From NCBI GenBank assembly GCA_032433765.1, contig JAVIAB010000073.1, positions 60,547,552 to 60,611,551 on the forward strand: a stretch of DNA of 64,000 nucleotides, given 5' to 3'. This DNA is from Megaustenia siamemsis (taxonomy: Eukaryota > Mollusca > Gastropoda > Stylommatophora > Ariophantidae). Shown piece by piece: positions 12,172 through 23,659 of the stretch. The position numbers and the translations under genes were made by a program. Below the pieces are notes generated by a model that saw only the letters and a program-made list of their open reading frames with translations, was not told the origin of the DNA and did not search any database. Each line of letters begins with the position of its first letter. Position 1 is the stretch's first letter.

Positions 12172-12184
12172 TATGTTAACATGT

Positions 12185-12457
12185 TTGGTTATTAAAAAAA
12201 AAAAAAAAGTAAAGTACCCCCGTCACGCCAAGTGGCGTATAGGGAATATGGTGTTAGTGACCATAAATTGTTCAGACCTTCGGCACATGATTTTTGGGGT
12301 AATGTGGTCGGTATTACGCCCGTGCCGCTTTACTTTCCCAGAAAAAAAATCCGGTACCCATTAAAGGCTGGGTGAACCGGAGTCGTCGGTTGGGATCGAA
12401 CCCTACCTCTTGTCCTTTGTAGACCAGTTCACTAACCACTGAGCTATCGCGGCTCCC
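12185..12457 (-). mobile_element. tRNA-derived SINE, minus strand
   Basis: Read on the minus strand, the copy starts GGGAGCCGCGATAGCTCAGT (A box in TAGCTCAGTGG) and has a B box in GGTTCGATCCC about 45 bp on. A core follows with ACCGACCACATTACCCCAAA, and the copy ends CCACTTGGCGTGACG...ACTTTACT plus a run of T. AACATGT flanks it on both sides (12178-12184 and 12458-12464) as a possible target duplication. It lies directly beside the right end of the Sailor-like element. The same family occurs at 51170-51434 and, diverged, at five or more other places here. Confidence 0.88.
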
Positions 12458-12734
12458 AACATGTCTGATAGGTTGCTATTAAATAATATTATTAGCAGCA
12501 GAGGCGAGCATTATAAAATAGTTGTTCTGGAAGTGTGGTCCACTGTTCTGTTCAGGTTTTATGAGGTTCCTTAAAACAAAACAAAACAATTATTATATTT
12601 TATATCAGTCTCATTCCAGACATCTTGTCGAACAGGTACATCGTAGAGTGTAGAGAGTAATATAAGACTCATGAAACTACAAATGATGTAGATCTTATCC
12701 GGGTCACTCGCGAGTTCAAGACAACCAGAGAGCT

Positions 12735-13420
12735 GGCAGGCTTACGTCGAGGCACCAGTAGGGCTTACGTCGAGGCACCAGTAGGGCTTACCTCGAGGCA
12801 CCAGTAGGGCTTACCTCGAAGCACCAGTAGGGCTTACCTCGAAGCACCAGTAGGGGTTTACCTCGAGTCACCAGTAAGGCTTACCTCGAGGCACCAGTAG
12901 GGCTTACCTCGAGGCACCAGTAAGGCTTACCTCGAAGCACCAGTAGGGCTTACCTCGAGGCACCAGTAGGGCTTACCTCGAGGCACCAGTAAGGCTTACC
13001 TCGAGGCACCAGTAGGGGTTTACCTCGAGTCACCAGTAGGGCTTACCTCGAGGCACCAGTAGGGCTTACCTCAAAGCACCAGTAGGGCTTACCTCGAGGC
13101 ACCAGTAAGGCTTACCTCAAAGCACCAGTAGGGCTTACCTCGAAGCACCAGTAGGGCTTACGTCGAGGCACCAGTAGGGCTTACCCCAAGGCATCGGTAG
13201 GGCTTACTTCGAGACACCAGTAGGGCTTACCTCAAGGCGCCGGTAAGGCTTACTTCGAGGCACCAGTAGGGCTTACCTCGAGACACCAGTTTGGCTTAAT
13301 GCGAGCGCCGGTACGGCTTACTTCGAGGCACTAGTAGGGATTAAATCGAGGCACCAGTAGGGTTTACCTAGAGGCACCAGTAGGGATTAACTCGAAGTAC
13401 CAGTATGGCTTCCAAGTTGG
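12735..13420. repeat. 23-bp tandem array, part 1
   Basis: About 29 units of 23 bp with consensus GGGCTTACCTCGAGGCACCA+GTA. Variants include TCGAAGC, TCAAAGC and TCGAGTC. The same array resumes at 14253 after a LINE fragment. Confidence 0.95.
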
Positions 13421-13424
13421 AAGT

Positions 13425-14252
13425 TGCTGAGTCATTACGGAATCCCCATAAAGTTTATTAACCTAATAAAAAAATGTATGAAGGAACGAAATGTAGTGTG
13501 GTGCATGAAGGACAACTTACAGTAGCATTTGAAATAAGAACAGGAGTAAGGCAGGGATGCCTTCTGTCTCCATTTCTCTTTCTACTGGCCATAATTTGAA
13601 TTATGAAAATAACTCAAAACAACAGAAATGGAATCCAGTGGTCACTGACCAAACAACTTGATGATTTAGACTTTGCTGATGACATAGCTCTCCTATCACA
13701 CAGCCATCAACAAATGCAGGATAAAATGAGCATACTTGATGAGAGATCACAACAGTTAGTACTGAAGATTAATAGAGATAAGACCAACATTATGAGAATT
13801 AATACAGTTGGCAATAACCAAATAAAACTAGGAGAAATACCTCTACTAGATGTACAATCTTGCATATATCTGGGCAGTAATATAGATAAAGAGGGAGGAA
13901 CAGAAAATGATACCAAAATAAGGATATCAAAAGCAAGAGGAGCTTTCATTGCACTGGGAAAAATATGGAAATCCAAAGAAATTAGGTTAAATACAAAAAT
14001 AAAAATGTTCAACTCATATGTTTTGTCGGTCCTATCACATGGCTGTGAAACATGGAGAACAACAAAATTGACAATCACGAAGATACAGACTTTCATTAAT
14101 GGATGCTTAATCAGAATAAAAGGATGGAAATGGCAGGACAAAATCACTAACATAGAATTATGGAAATGTACCAGTCAAACACCAGTGGATAAAGAGATAC
14201 AGCGAAGACGATGGCGCTGGATAGGACACACACTGCGGAAGCCAACTGAGAG
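13425..14252 (+). pseudogene. LINE reverse transcriptase fragment inside the 23-bp array
   Basis: The translation shows an RT-B-like motif, RTGVRQGCLLSPFLF (about 13540), then the catalytic [14 protein letters not shown] (motif C, about 13668). [19 protein letters not shown] and [14 protein letters not shown] follow. The last motif is typical of RTE-like and CR1-like LINEs. The copy is truncated at both ends (no endonuclease, no 3' tail). It has a stop near 13598 but is otherwise open for about 219 codons. The 23-bp array lies on both sides, so it interrupts the array. Confidence 0.88.
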
Positions 14253-14565
14253 GTACCAGTAGAGCTTACATCGAGGCATCGGTAGGGCATACTTCGAGGT
14301 ACCAGTAGAGCTTACATCGAGGCATCGGTAGGGCTTACTTCGAGGCACCAGTAGGGCTTATTTCGAGGCACCAGTAGGGCTTACCTCGAGGCACTAGTAG
14401 GGCTTACTTCGATGCACTAGTAGGGCTTACCTCGAGGCACTAGTAGGGCTTACTTCGAGGCACTAGTAGGGCTTACTTCGAGGCATCAGTAGGGCTTACT
14501 TCGAGGCATCAGTAGGGCTTACTTCGAGGCACCAGTAGGGCTTACTTCGATGCACAAGCAGAGCT
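14253..14565. repeat. 23-bp tandem array, part 2
   Basis: About 13 more units of the same 23-bp repeat as 12735-13420 (CTTACTTCGAGGCACCAGTAGGG type), in the same orientation. Here TTCGAGG and CTAGT variants are enriched. Confidence 0.94.
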
Positions 14566-15017
14566 TGACATTGGCTTTATCCTGTCTGTGACCGTCTATT
14601 GGAACACGGCGACTGATGAAGGAACAATTATGAGTTTAGAGAATCGGCAGTCAGGATATCTACAAGACGGATGAGAAGCCTGAGAGAATGTACCAGTGCG
14701 CAATTTACGTCACTTTTTTACGATTAATGAATTTCTTGCGTTGAGCAATTGAATGCATCGGTTCCGGGTAATCAGTAATCAATGGAAACTCAGTATACAG
14801 CTTCCAGTTAAAAAGTCCGGTATTACAATATCAGCAAGTGATTAACATCAAAGCCTTACCGTTAATAAACAAGTAATATTAATAAAATGACAATTGAATG
14901 TGAAAGGTTAAAATGTACACTTAAATGTTTTCCAGTGGGAACTACGGTAATTGTTTCTTTAAAAATATTTCTATTTGCTATTACTGTATATGTTTTTATA
15001 ACTATTATTATAGTTTC

Positions 15018-15296
15018 TGCATCGCTTGATGGCTGGATGGTTAGTGCACTCACTTTCAAGTAAGAAGGGTCTTAGAAGTGGCGGTTTTTTTTTTTTTTTT
15101 TTTTTTTTTTACAGATAGAGAAGGCTCTATATATCACCAACGATGTTCTTGGACTAAAAGCGGCCTGGTGTAAGACCGACCACATTACCCTAAGATGTGC
15201 ATTTGGAATAAAAATATGATCACTGATACCGTGCTCCCCATACATCTATCAAGGCAGGGAAGGGGGTATTTACTTGATAGTGCAAATGCTCTGTAA
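15018..15296 (+). mobile_element. tRNA-derived SINE (diverged copy)
   Basis: A weak tRNA-like head (GATGGCTGGATGGTTAGTG) is followed by a 26-base T run. The family core comes next, recognisable from GACCGACCACATTACCC, GATCACTGATACC and GGGGGTATTTACTT, in the same order as the better copies at 12185-12457 and 51170-51434. Confidence 0.6.
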
Positions 15297-15366
15297 TTGG
15301 CTGTTAGATTTGTAGAGTGAGACATATTACAAGTTTGCAACACATCTTTTTAAAAAAAAATGCTTA

Positions 15367-15467
15367 TCTCTCTCACTCACTCACTCACTCACTCACTCAC
15401 TCACTCACTCACTCACTCACTCACTCACTCACTCACTCACTCACTCACTCACGCACTCACTCTCTCT
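15367..15467. repeat. (ACTC)n microsatellite
   Basis: About 25 copies of the tetranucleotide ACTC, passing into a short CT run. Confidence 0.97.
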
Positions 15468-15974
15468 CTCTCTTTCCCAACCCCCTCCTCCCCTTCTCAA
15501 TGTAGTTGACATTGTTGAACAGAATATACCACATTCAATAGCAATGTCCTTTGACTCACTCGACTCTATTAATGTTGACATAGTTAAATATATCTTAACA
15601 ATAATTTTAAAATAATAATTTTTCTGTAGCAACAAATATACAGAGACACACGGAAACACTTTTCAGAGATGCAAGACAAATAAAGATAACTTGACGCACA
15701 AGATTCCCACCTCAGTGTAGTCATCTATAGAGGTAAGCCTGAGGGTAGAAAGGGAAACCCCAAAACACCCTTACAAGCGTGACGTTTTCAGGTATACAAG
15801 TTATAGACGACTGACGAAAGCCTACCCACAATAGCCCCTACTTGCAGAGCTGAATATGTCATGCTAGTTGGGAGTTTCCGTAGTTTCCCCTTCAGCCATA
15901 AGGTTTATCTCTATAGATGACGATGTTGAGATCTCGAAAAAAATGTCGCCCCGAGAAATTCGTCTATCGACTTC

Positions 15975-16340
15975 CAGTGTGTTCACCTTCCGGTGCGTTC
16001 CCCTTCGGGTTCGCTTACCCTCCAATGTGCTCACATTCCGATGTATTCACCGGTCGATATATTCACCTGCTGATGTATTCATCCTCCACTACATTCACCC
16101 TCCAATGTATTCACCCTCCGACGTATTCACCCTCCGACGTATTCACACTCCGACGTATTCACACTCCGACGTATTCACCCTCCGACGTATTCACACTCCG
16201 ACGTATTCACCCTCCGACGTATTCACACTCCGACGTATTCACCCTCCGACGTATTCACACTCCGACGTATTCACACTCCGACGTATTCACACTCCGACGT
16301 ATTCACCCTCCGACGTATTCACACTCCGACGTATTCACCA
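15975..16340. repeat. 16-bp tandem array
   Basis: About 23 units of ATTCACACTCCGACGT and ATTCACCCTCCGACGT, best conserved from 16110 to 16340 and decayed at the left. The open frames across it are a by-product of the unit. Confidence 0.94.
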
Positions 16341-16527
16341 TCCTGTGCCTGTCGTTCACATGTTTCACTAAATTTGTGACAACCATGACGTTGTGGATCC
16401 CTGAGTTCAGAGTTTCGTTTGTGCGTGAACATCAAAATACAGTGAAACTGATTCCTACACCGTGCTGGGCATCAACTTTCTTGAAAGACGTAAATTAAAT
16501 TACGTTAATCTGTTCCAGACTGTCGAT

Positions 16528-16797
<270 letters not shown>

Positions 16798-17084
16798 AAG
16801 TAATCCCTTCTTGAGGAGGAATCCTTTACTTAGAAATCTGTCTATGTTTGTTTGCCTTTGACGATTTGTCTAAAACGATTGCAAACACTGTCGTTGATAA
16901 TATTGACGTACCTCTTAACTACAACAATTATATAATGTTGCACTTCCACCAAGCACTGCCCCTCCCCCTTTTCGATGATAGAAAAGTTCTTTAATTTCTG
17001 CAGAGAAAAAGATCCCCTTACTCATTTCCTCTTCATCCTCCTCCTCTGAAAGTTCCCCAGCCACTTCTTACTGCTCCTTGTGAG

Positions 17085-17957
17085 TTCTTTAATGGTCATC
17101 TTATTCTTGTGTTCATCTTATTCTTGTGTTCATCTTATTCTTGTGATCATCTTATTCTTGTGTTCATCTTATTCTTGTGTTCATCTTATTCTTGTGGTCA
17201 TCTTATTCTTGTGATCATCTTATTCTTGTGTTCATCTTATTCTTGTGGTCATCTTATTCTTGTGATCATCTTATTCTTGTGTTCATCTTAATCTTGTGTT
17301 CATCTTATTCTTGTGGTCATCTTATTCTTGTGATCATCTTATTCTTGTCATCATCTTATTCTTGTGATCATCTTATTCTTGTGGTCATCTTATTCTTGTG
17401 ATCATCTTATTCTTGTGGTCATCTTATTCTTGTGGTCATCTTATTCTTGTGATCATCTTATTCTTGTGGTCATCTTATTCTTGTGATCATCTTATTCTTG
17501 TGGTAATCTTATTCTTGTGGTCATCTTATTCTTGTGATCATCTTATTCTTGTGGTCATCTTATTCTTGTGATCATCTCATTCTTGTGGTCATATTATTCT
17601 TGTGATCATCTTATTCTTGTGGTCATCTTATTCTTGTGGTCATCTTATTCTTGTGGTCATCTTATTCTTGTGATCATCTTATTCTTGTGGTCATCTTATT
17701 CTTGTGGTCATCTTATTCTTGTTTTCATCTTATTCTTGTGGTCATCTTATTCTTGTGGTCATCTTATTCTTGTGGTCATCTTATTCTTGTGATCATCTTA
17801 TTCTTGTGGTCATCTTATTCTTGTGGTCATCTTATTCTTGTGTTCATCTTATTCTTGTGGTCATCTTATTCTTGTGGTCATCTTATTCTTGTGATCATCT
17901 TGTTCTTGTGATCATCTTATTCTTGTGGTCCTCTTATTCTTGTGATCATCTTATTAC
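17085..17957. repeat. 17-bp tandem array, part 1
   Basis: About 50 units of CATCTTATTCTTGTGGT. The last three bases vary between GGT, GAT and GTT, giving short higher-order patterns. The array is interrupted at 17958 by a minus-strand LINE fragment and resumes at 18360. Confidence 0.95.
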
Positions 17958-18348
17958 TATCTATCTTTCTATTGACCTTTCGAGCCGTAGCCGGCCCATA
18001 GGGCGTAGACCCAGATACTCTTTATCTTATCTACATTTTTATTCTAGGAGTTTTCAATCCTTGCAAAGATCTTTTATAAAATCTTGCCATTTGTCTCTGT
18101 TCTGTGCAAGCAACTCTATCTCATAGAGGGAGCAGATTTCTGCTGCTCTTGCCTCTCCGATCAATGTTCTCCTCAATGTCTCTCTGGGTCGGCCTCTTTT
18201 CCTCTTACCTGTTGTTTCCCACATGAGAGCTTGCTTTGTTATTCGGTTATTGTCTCTCCTCATCACATGTCCAACATATGACCATCGTCTTTTCTGGATT
18301 ACTAAAGATATTAGTGGCTGATTGGCGATTTCTCTAATTTCCTTGTTC
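17958..18348 (-). pseudogene. LINE 3' fragment inserted in the 17-bp array
   Basis: The minus strand reads a LINE C-terminus: RWNKEIREIANQPLI, RRWSYVGHVMRRDNNRI, GKRKRGRPRETLRR. It ends in a (TAGA)n-type tail (GAAAGATAGATAG). An 11-bp duplication, CATCTTATTAC, lies on each side (17947-17957 and 18349-18359). This suggests target-primed insertion of a 391-bp, 5'-truncated copy into the array. CATCTTATT is itself the array unit, so only the final AC adds independent support. Confidence 0.82.
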
Positions 18349-18359
18349 CATCTTATTAC

Positions 18360-18460
18360 AGGGGGCATCTTATTTCTGTGGTAATCTTATTCTATGGTTA
18401 TCTTATTCTTGTGGTCATCTTATTCTGTGGTCATCTTATTATGTGGTCATCTTATTCTTG
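18360..18460. repeat. 17-bp tandem array, part 2
   Basis: Continuation of the CATCTTATTCTTGTGGT array after the LINE insertion, with six decayed units. Confidence 0.85.
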
Positions 18461-18469
18461 TGGTCTTCA

Positions 18470-19120
18470 AACAAGCTGGCAACCTAGGGCTAATCGTGTG
18501 ATAGTTGGGACGAACCAAATAGTCAGAATTTCGGAACAGACAAACGAATAGCTGGTATTATGCCGAGTTTAGATGCATTCGAAAAAGCTGTACCTTATCC
18601 GCGAGTTGAGAGGCGGACGAATATCGGGTTTCACTGAACTTAATGGCAGGCCGTTTCCAAGAAACAAACAAATTAGAATACTTGCACAATTGTGTGTACA
18701 CAATGTATTCTGTCAAGCTGACATCAATATGTGTGATTCTCATATGGGACGCCCGAGGCTTATCTTCAATAGACAGACGCCTCTCAGACTGTCAATCTGC
18801 CTTGTCCTCTTAGTAACTGTTAACGCCTTTTGCTTTTCGAGTAACTTAACGGCGCTCGCGATTATCCTAGTGCTATCACGAGAACGGTATTGTCCAATGT
18901 GGAAACCTATACCTATTTTCCTGTTTATCTATTTACATTTTTTAGCGCCTTTTCTGGCCATTAGTCCATTTAACTATCAGTCCATATAACCATACATCCC
19001 ACCGTCTATTCATCACTTTGTTCTTTGGTCCACCTTTTCTTTATCCCACTAGTTGTTCAATGTTTCTGGTTTATTCTGTTGGTATCTTGTCCGTGTTTAT
19101 GTTCGTTTGAATATCCTAGC
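18470..19120. other. No gene recognised
   Basis: Unique-looking sequence. An open frame of 138 codons at 18573-18989 shows no known motif and probably arises by chance. Confidence 0.35.
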
Positions 19121-19129
19121 TTCATCTAT

Positions 19130-20065
19130 CCATTCCGTTATCATACATCAATCCTTCCCTTCATTATCCATAAATCCATCCTTTCATCATACATGCATTC
19201 ATCGCTCCATCCCTCCATCCCTCCCTTCCTCCATCCATCCATCCATCCATGTATCCATCCATCCATTCATTCATTTCCTTCATCCCTCCATCAATCTATC
19301 CCTCTAAATATCCAACTCTACATCCAACTATCCATCCATTCATTTTTTCATCCATCCATCCATCCTTTTATTCCCTTCATCCCTCCATCCATCTAACCCT
19401 CTAAACATCCAACACTACATCCATCTATCCATCTATTTATTTATTCATCCATCCACCCATCCATCTATCCATCCATTCATCCACCCATCACTTCATCATA
19501 CATCCCTACATACATCACTCCCTCCATCGATCTATTCATTCATCCATTGAACCCTCCTCTGTCCACCCCTCCATCCATTCCTCATTCCACCTAACCATTC
19601 ATCCATACATCCCATCAATCCCTTTAGCATACATCCCTCCATCCATCCGCCCACCCCTCCATCTCCCTCTCTCATACATCCATCCCTTTATCATGCATCC
19701 CTCTCTTCATCCCACCATTTATCCATCCCTCCATCAATGCATTCATCCCTCCATCCATCCTTTCATGTATCCATCTACCCATCTTATCATCCACCCCTCC
19801 ATCCAGCTATCAATCCACCCATTCCCCCTATTCATTTATCCATCCATACCTTCGTCATACATTGCCACATCCATCCACCACTCCTTCCATCCATCTAACC
19901 ATCCATCCATCCCTTTATCATACATCTCTCAATCCATCTTTTAATCCATCCCTCTATCCTTTCATCATACATCCCTCTATCGATCCCTCCCTTCCATCCC
20001 TTCATCATAATCTCTCCATTCATCCCTTCGTCCATTCACCAAGCCATTAAGCATACATCCATCCG
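19130..20065. repeat. (CATC)n-rich degenerate microsatellite region
   Basis: About 0.9 kb dominated by CATC and CATT tetramers (ATCCATCCATCC), with scattered TCATACATCC blocks at irregular spacing. It is an old expanded microsatellite. The open frames reflect a lack of stops. Confidence 0.88.
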
Positions 20066-20544
20066 ATAATCATTTCGCCTGCCTTTCATCATCCATATTT
20101 ATTTATTTCCGGTTTTACAAGTTGAGAGTTATTAAAGGTCAGTAGCTGTATAATATCCTCCCCCGCCCAACCACCCCCACTTCCACATCAGCTCCCTCAT
20201 TCCCAGCCCTTCCCTCATTATTTTTCTTGGTACAGTTTACTTCAAAGCTTGTCTTGTAGATCAAAGTATAACCCAGGTCATTGTTGCAATGAAGTGAGCA
20301 TGTTATTAAAACAAGGCAAACTACTGTAACCTTGACATATCGTTTTCATAAAAACAACAAGGATTGCTGTTGTCGACATTTCCATCAGCCCCAGTCCGCT
20401 CTAGCAACTTCAATAATTGTGAACAATTATGTGAACCGTTTCAGTGATCTAAATCCGCAAATAGGAGAGCGTACACACAAGTAAAGTGTCAACAGGCTAA
20501 CATATAAATGGCACAATATACGCTATAATATAAGTAGTTAAGGT

Positions 20545-20690
20545 TCGTTCCACTTCTTGCATGGCGTGTGGGGATGTTAGTGATAATATTTTTCCTCATT
20601 TTAGGGTAGTTTGGTAGATATCACACAAGGCCACATTTACTTTACAGAAAGTCTCTGATACTCATATTTAGAGGTTGGGTGAATCTCGGA
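20545..20690 (-). mobile_element. SINE, 3' part, split by a LINE
   Basis: Minus-strand copy of the window's tRNA-SINE family. The plus strand runs GGCGTGTGGGGATGTTAGTG ... GATATCACACAAGGCCAC ... TTTACTTTACAGAAAGTCTC ... GGTTGGGTGAATCTCGGA, matching the order of blocks at 51195-51350. It is interrupted at 20690 and continues at 21131. Confidence 0.65.
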
Positions 20691-21130
20691 GTTCATCGGT
20701 GCTATATAGAACCAATTCTGACCTATGGAAGCGAATCATGGACAGTAGACAAACAAATGAAAAGACGATTAGAGGCCACAGAGATGGGATTTCTCAGAAG
20801 AATGTTGAAAGTTCCCTGGACAGATAAAAAGACCAATGAGGAAGTTCTCAAAGAGGCCAACACAAAAAGGGAGCTCTTAAAAATATCAGAAAGAAGCAAT
20901 CAACATTTTTGGGCACATCATGAGAAGAGGAACATTGGAATACTTGGTTACAACTGGCAAAATAAAAGGAAAGAGAGATCGCGGACGACAAAGAGAGAAA
21001 ATACTGGATAGCTTGGTGTCATGGCATGGAAAACATTCAACAACAGAACTGATACGATGCACTGTTGATAGAAGATTGTGGAGGGACATGATCGCCTACG
21101 CCAACCGGCAGGGTACATGATGATGATGAT
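20691..21130 (+). pseudogene. LINE family B, 3' fragment nested in a SINE
   Basis: The translation reads VHRCYIEPILTYGSESWTV, FLRRMLKVPWTDKKTNEEVLKEA, then, after a frame change near 20915, MRRGTLEYLVTTGKIKGKRDRGRQREKI and DRRLWRDMIAYANRQGT. It ends with a TGATGATGATGA tail. An 11-bp target duplication TGAATCTCGGA flanks it (20680-20690 and 21130-21140). Its left edge lies at the start of GTTCATCGGTGCTATATAGA, inside LINE coding sequence, so it is a 5'-truncated insertion. Confidence 0.9.
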
Positions 21131-21245
21131 GAATCTCGGAGCCTTGTCTGTCCCAAATGAATTTCCCACTTCTGGCAATCAGACCCCTTCAGTTCATGAA
21201 GTAAGTACACTAACCACTCAACCACCGAGGATCTCAACAATGTAT
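21131..21245 (-). mobile_element. SINE, tRNA-like head, split by a LINE
   Basis: Continuation of the SINE from 20545-20690. The plus strand contains GCAATCAGACCCCTTCAG and ACTAACCACTCAACCACCG, the complement of the B-box and A-box regions. The copy is diverged. Confidence 0.6.
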
Positions 21246-21249
21246 AATA

Positions 21250-22020
21250 GCACTTTATTTGATCGTGTGCAAGTGATCGTTGGAATATGTGCGAGGCAGA
21301 AAGAGACAGAAGAAAAGACAGAAAAAGATCAAAGAAATGCACGATAAAAGTGGAATCCACATTCAGAGAACTGTTAAACCTAGGAAAACGTAAACAGCTA
21401 ATGGTCTGACTTTTGGAAAAAAATTAAAGTAAAATATAAGAAGTAACTAGATAGGGATACATATAAGTAAACATGCTAAAAGAGAAGTGGTATCGATTCT
21501 CTTCAAAGATCGATTAAAAGTTGATATTTTGAAGTGCTAGATTACAAGAAAATGAAGCATGACAATTTTTAAAAAATGAAAAGAAAAAAGAAAACTCTGC
21601 GATTCAAAAGTAAAACATAGCTGTGGGACAGCAAACATGAGACGTCTTGTAGCCTAATAATAATAAAAAAAAGAAAAGAAATAGTAATTCACAGTTTAAG
21701 CAATTTGAAAGTAGGAAGACAAACATGCAAATATAAAATTGGAAATCATCTTATTTACGGAAGAAATGACTGATGTAAAACGTTCCCAAATCAACCTGCA
21801 AGGTGTACATCGAGATAAGCTTTCAGAACAGTAAACGACTGCACGTGTCTGAAAATAGGAACATAAATATCATGGCGTCTACAGTAGATAAGATTGAGTA
21901 ATTCAATTATAGAAGAAATGAGTTGCTGTGCGCTAAACGGGCTGAATACTTAATGGGAGTAGGCTGAATATACAAGGAAATACAAGTGTTTATATAAGAT
22001 TAATCGTTTTAATTTAGTTT
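21250..22020. other. No gene recognised
   Basis: A-rich intergenic sequence without a recognisable gene, array or element. Confidence 0.4.
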
Positions 22021-22024
22021 AGGT

Positions 22025-22290
22025 GTGTCAACAGGTCACTTTCATTATACATCGGACAAGTCCATAAGTGCTCAGACCTCCTCCGGAATATATCCTTCAA
22101 CGTGCAGCGACTAGCAACACCGATATTGTGCTGGAGTGCAAGCCTCCTTTGTATTCTTGCGTAGCTATCTCGTCTAGCATCTCAAATCTGGACATGACAT
22201 TTATGCAGTCTACTCACGACTGTCGTGATTCAGCCTTTCCGTTCACCGTCCCTCAAGGCATTCAGAATGTCACCGTAGTCCATTACTCTT
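22025..22290 (-). pseudogene. RNase H-containing LINE, C-terminal fragment
   Basis: The minus strand shows, across broken frames, GDILNALRDGER, IGVASRCTLKDIFRRRSEHL and WTCPMYNES. It lines up with the C-terminal part of the copy at 23660-24285 (DVINALRDVGRAQ, TGVVSRWTLRELLRRGSEHL, WTCSEC). Stops and frame changes make it an old copy. Confidence 0.6.
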
Positions 22291-22454
22291 ACTAATCTCA
22301 CATCGGCTAAACACTGACAAACCTGTCAGAACGATCATTACCACTTACACCCGAGAGCGATGGTACAAAAATGAAATACACTTTCGTCAGACTTGACCTC
22401 CCGAGAGACTCTAACCATAGCCATTGAGTATTCATCATGCAAAGTTAACATTAA

Positions 22455-22487
22455 ATATTGATATTATTATTATTATTATTATTATTA

Positions 22488-22555
<68 letters not shown>
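22455..22555. repeat. (ATT)n microsatellite
   Basis: About 33 ATT triplets with two ATC interruptions. Confidence 0.97.
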
Positions 22556-22556
<1 letters not shown>

Positions 22557-22949
22557 CTGTTAAACCGCTTATACAAAATATGTCCGATACTGAGCATGTA
22601 ATCCATAGACTGATACATATCTTGTGGTTATATTTAATCCAACCAGAACTCATATCGAAGTATTAAGGGACACTTTCTCTGCACAATGATCGTGGTTCTA
22701 TCGTTTGGGTTTAGTTTTCTCGACAGATCATCTTTATTGCACAACAGACAACTTCCTACTTGTGGTTCTACAAACATAAACAAGCACGAGCTAACTATAG
22801 ATTTGTGTTGTTGAAATTGGGAGCAAACATTTCCACATAGTCAAGTTCTCATATGATTCCATTGATATCTTATTTGCATCAAAATGGTCTGCCATTATGT
22901 AAGGAAAAAAGAAAAAAAAAAAACAATCACAAAAATGTAATTTCCATAG

Positions 22950-23565
22950 TTCTGATAATGTGACAAGAATTACACTAAATGAGATCTGATAATGTGACAA
23001 GAATTACATTAAACGAGATCTGATAATGTGACAAGAATTACACTAAATGAGATCTGATAATGTGACAAGAATTACACTAAACGAGATCTGATAATGTGAC
23101 AAGAATTACACTAAATGAGATCTGATAATGTGACAAGAATTACACTAAATTAGATCTGATAATGTGACAAGAATTACACTAAACGAGATCTGATAATGTG
23201 ACAAGAATTACACTAAACGAGATCTGATAATGTGACAAGAATTACACTAAACGAGATCTGACAATATGACAAGAATTACACTAAATGAGATCTGATAATG
23301 TGACAAGAATTACACTAAATGAGATCTGATAATGTGACAGGAATTACACTAAACGAGATCTGATAATGTGACAAGAATTACACTAAACGAGATCTGACAA
23401 TATGACAAGAATTACACTAAATGAGATCTGATAATGTGACAAGAATTACACTAAATGAGATCTGACAATGTGACAAGAATTACACTAAATGAGATCTGAT
23501 AATGTGACAAGAATTACACTAAACGAGATCTGATAATGTGACAAGAATTACACTAAACGAGAACT
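22950..23565. repeat. 34-bp tandem array
   Basis: About 18 units of a 34-bp repeat starting GAGATCTGATAATGTGACAA and ending GAATTACACTAAAC. Diagnostic variants (AAAC/AAAT, GATAATGTG/GACAATATG) recur in blocks, indicating amplification of multi-unit segments. Confidence 0.95.
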
Positions 23566-23659
23566 GATACCACGGCCACGTCCACGGGCACAATATCTAG
23601 GTTGTTAGGCAAAGGACAGTCACCAGAAGACCGGCACAATTAATAAGAAATACATTTTA

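Noticed and set aside
12400..12457. Functional tRNA gene on the minus strand
   Set aside because: A and B boxes are present, but the sequence continues into a SINE core and recurs in other SINE copies, with no proper tRNA fold.
18573..18989. 138-codon open frame with a hydrophobic C-terminal half
   Set aside because: No domain, no start or splice context and no relative in the window. Its length is compatible with chance in this base composition.
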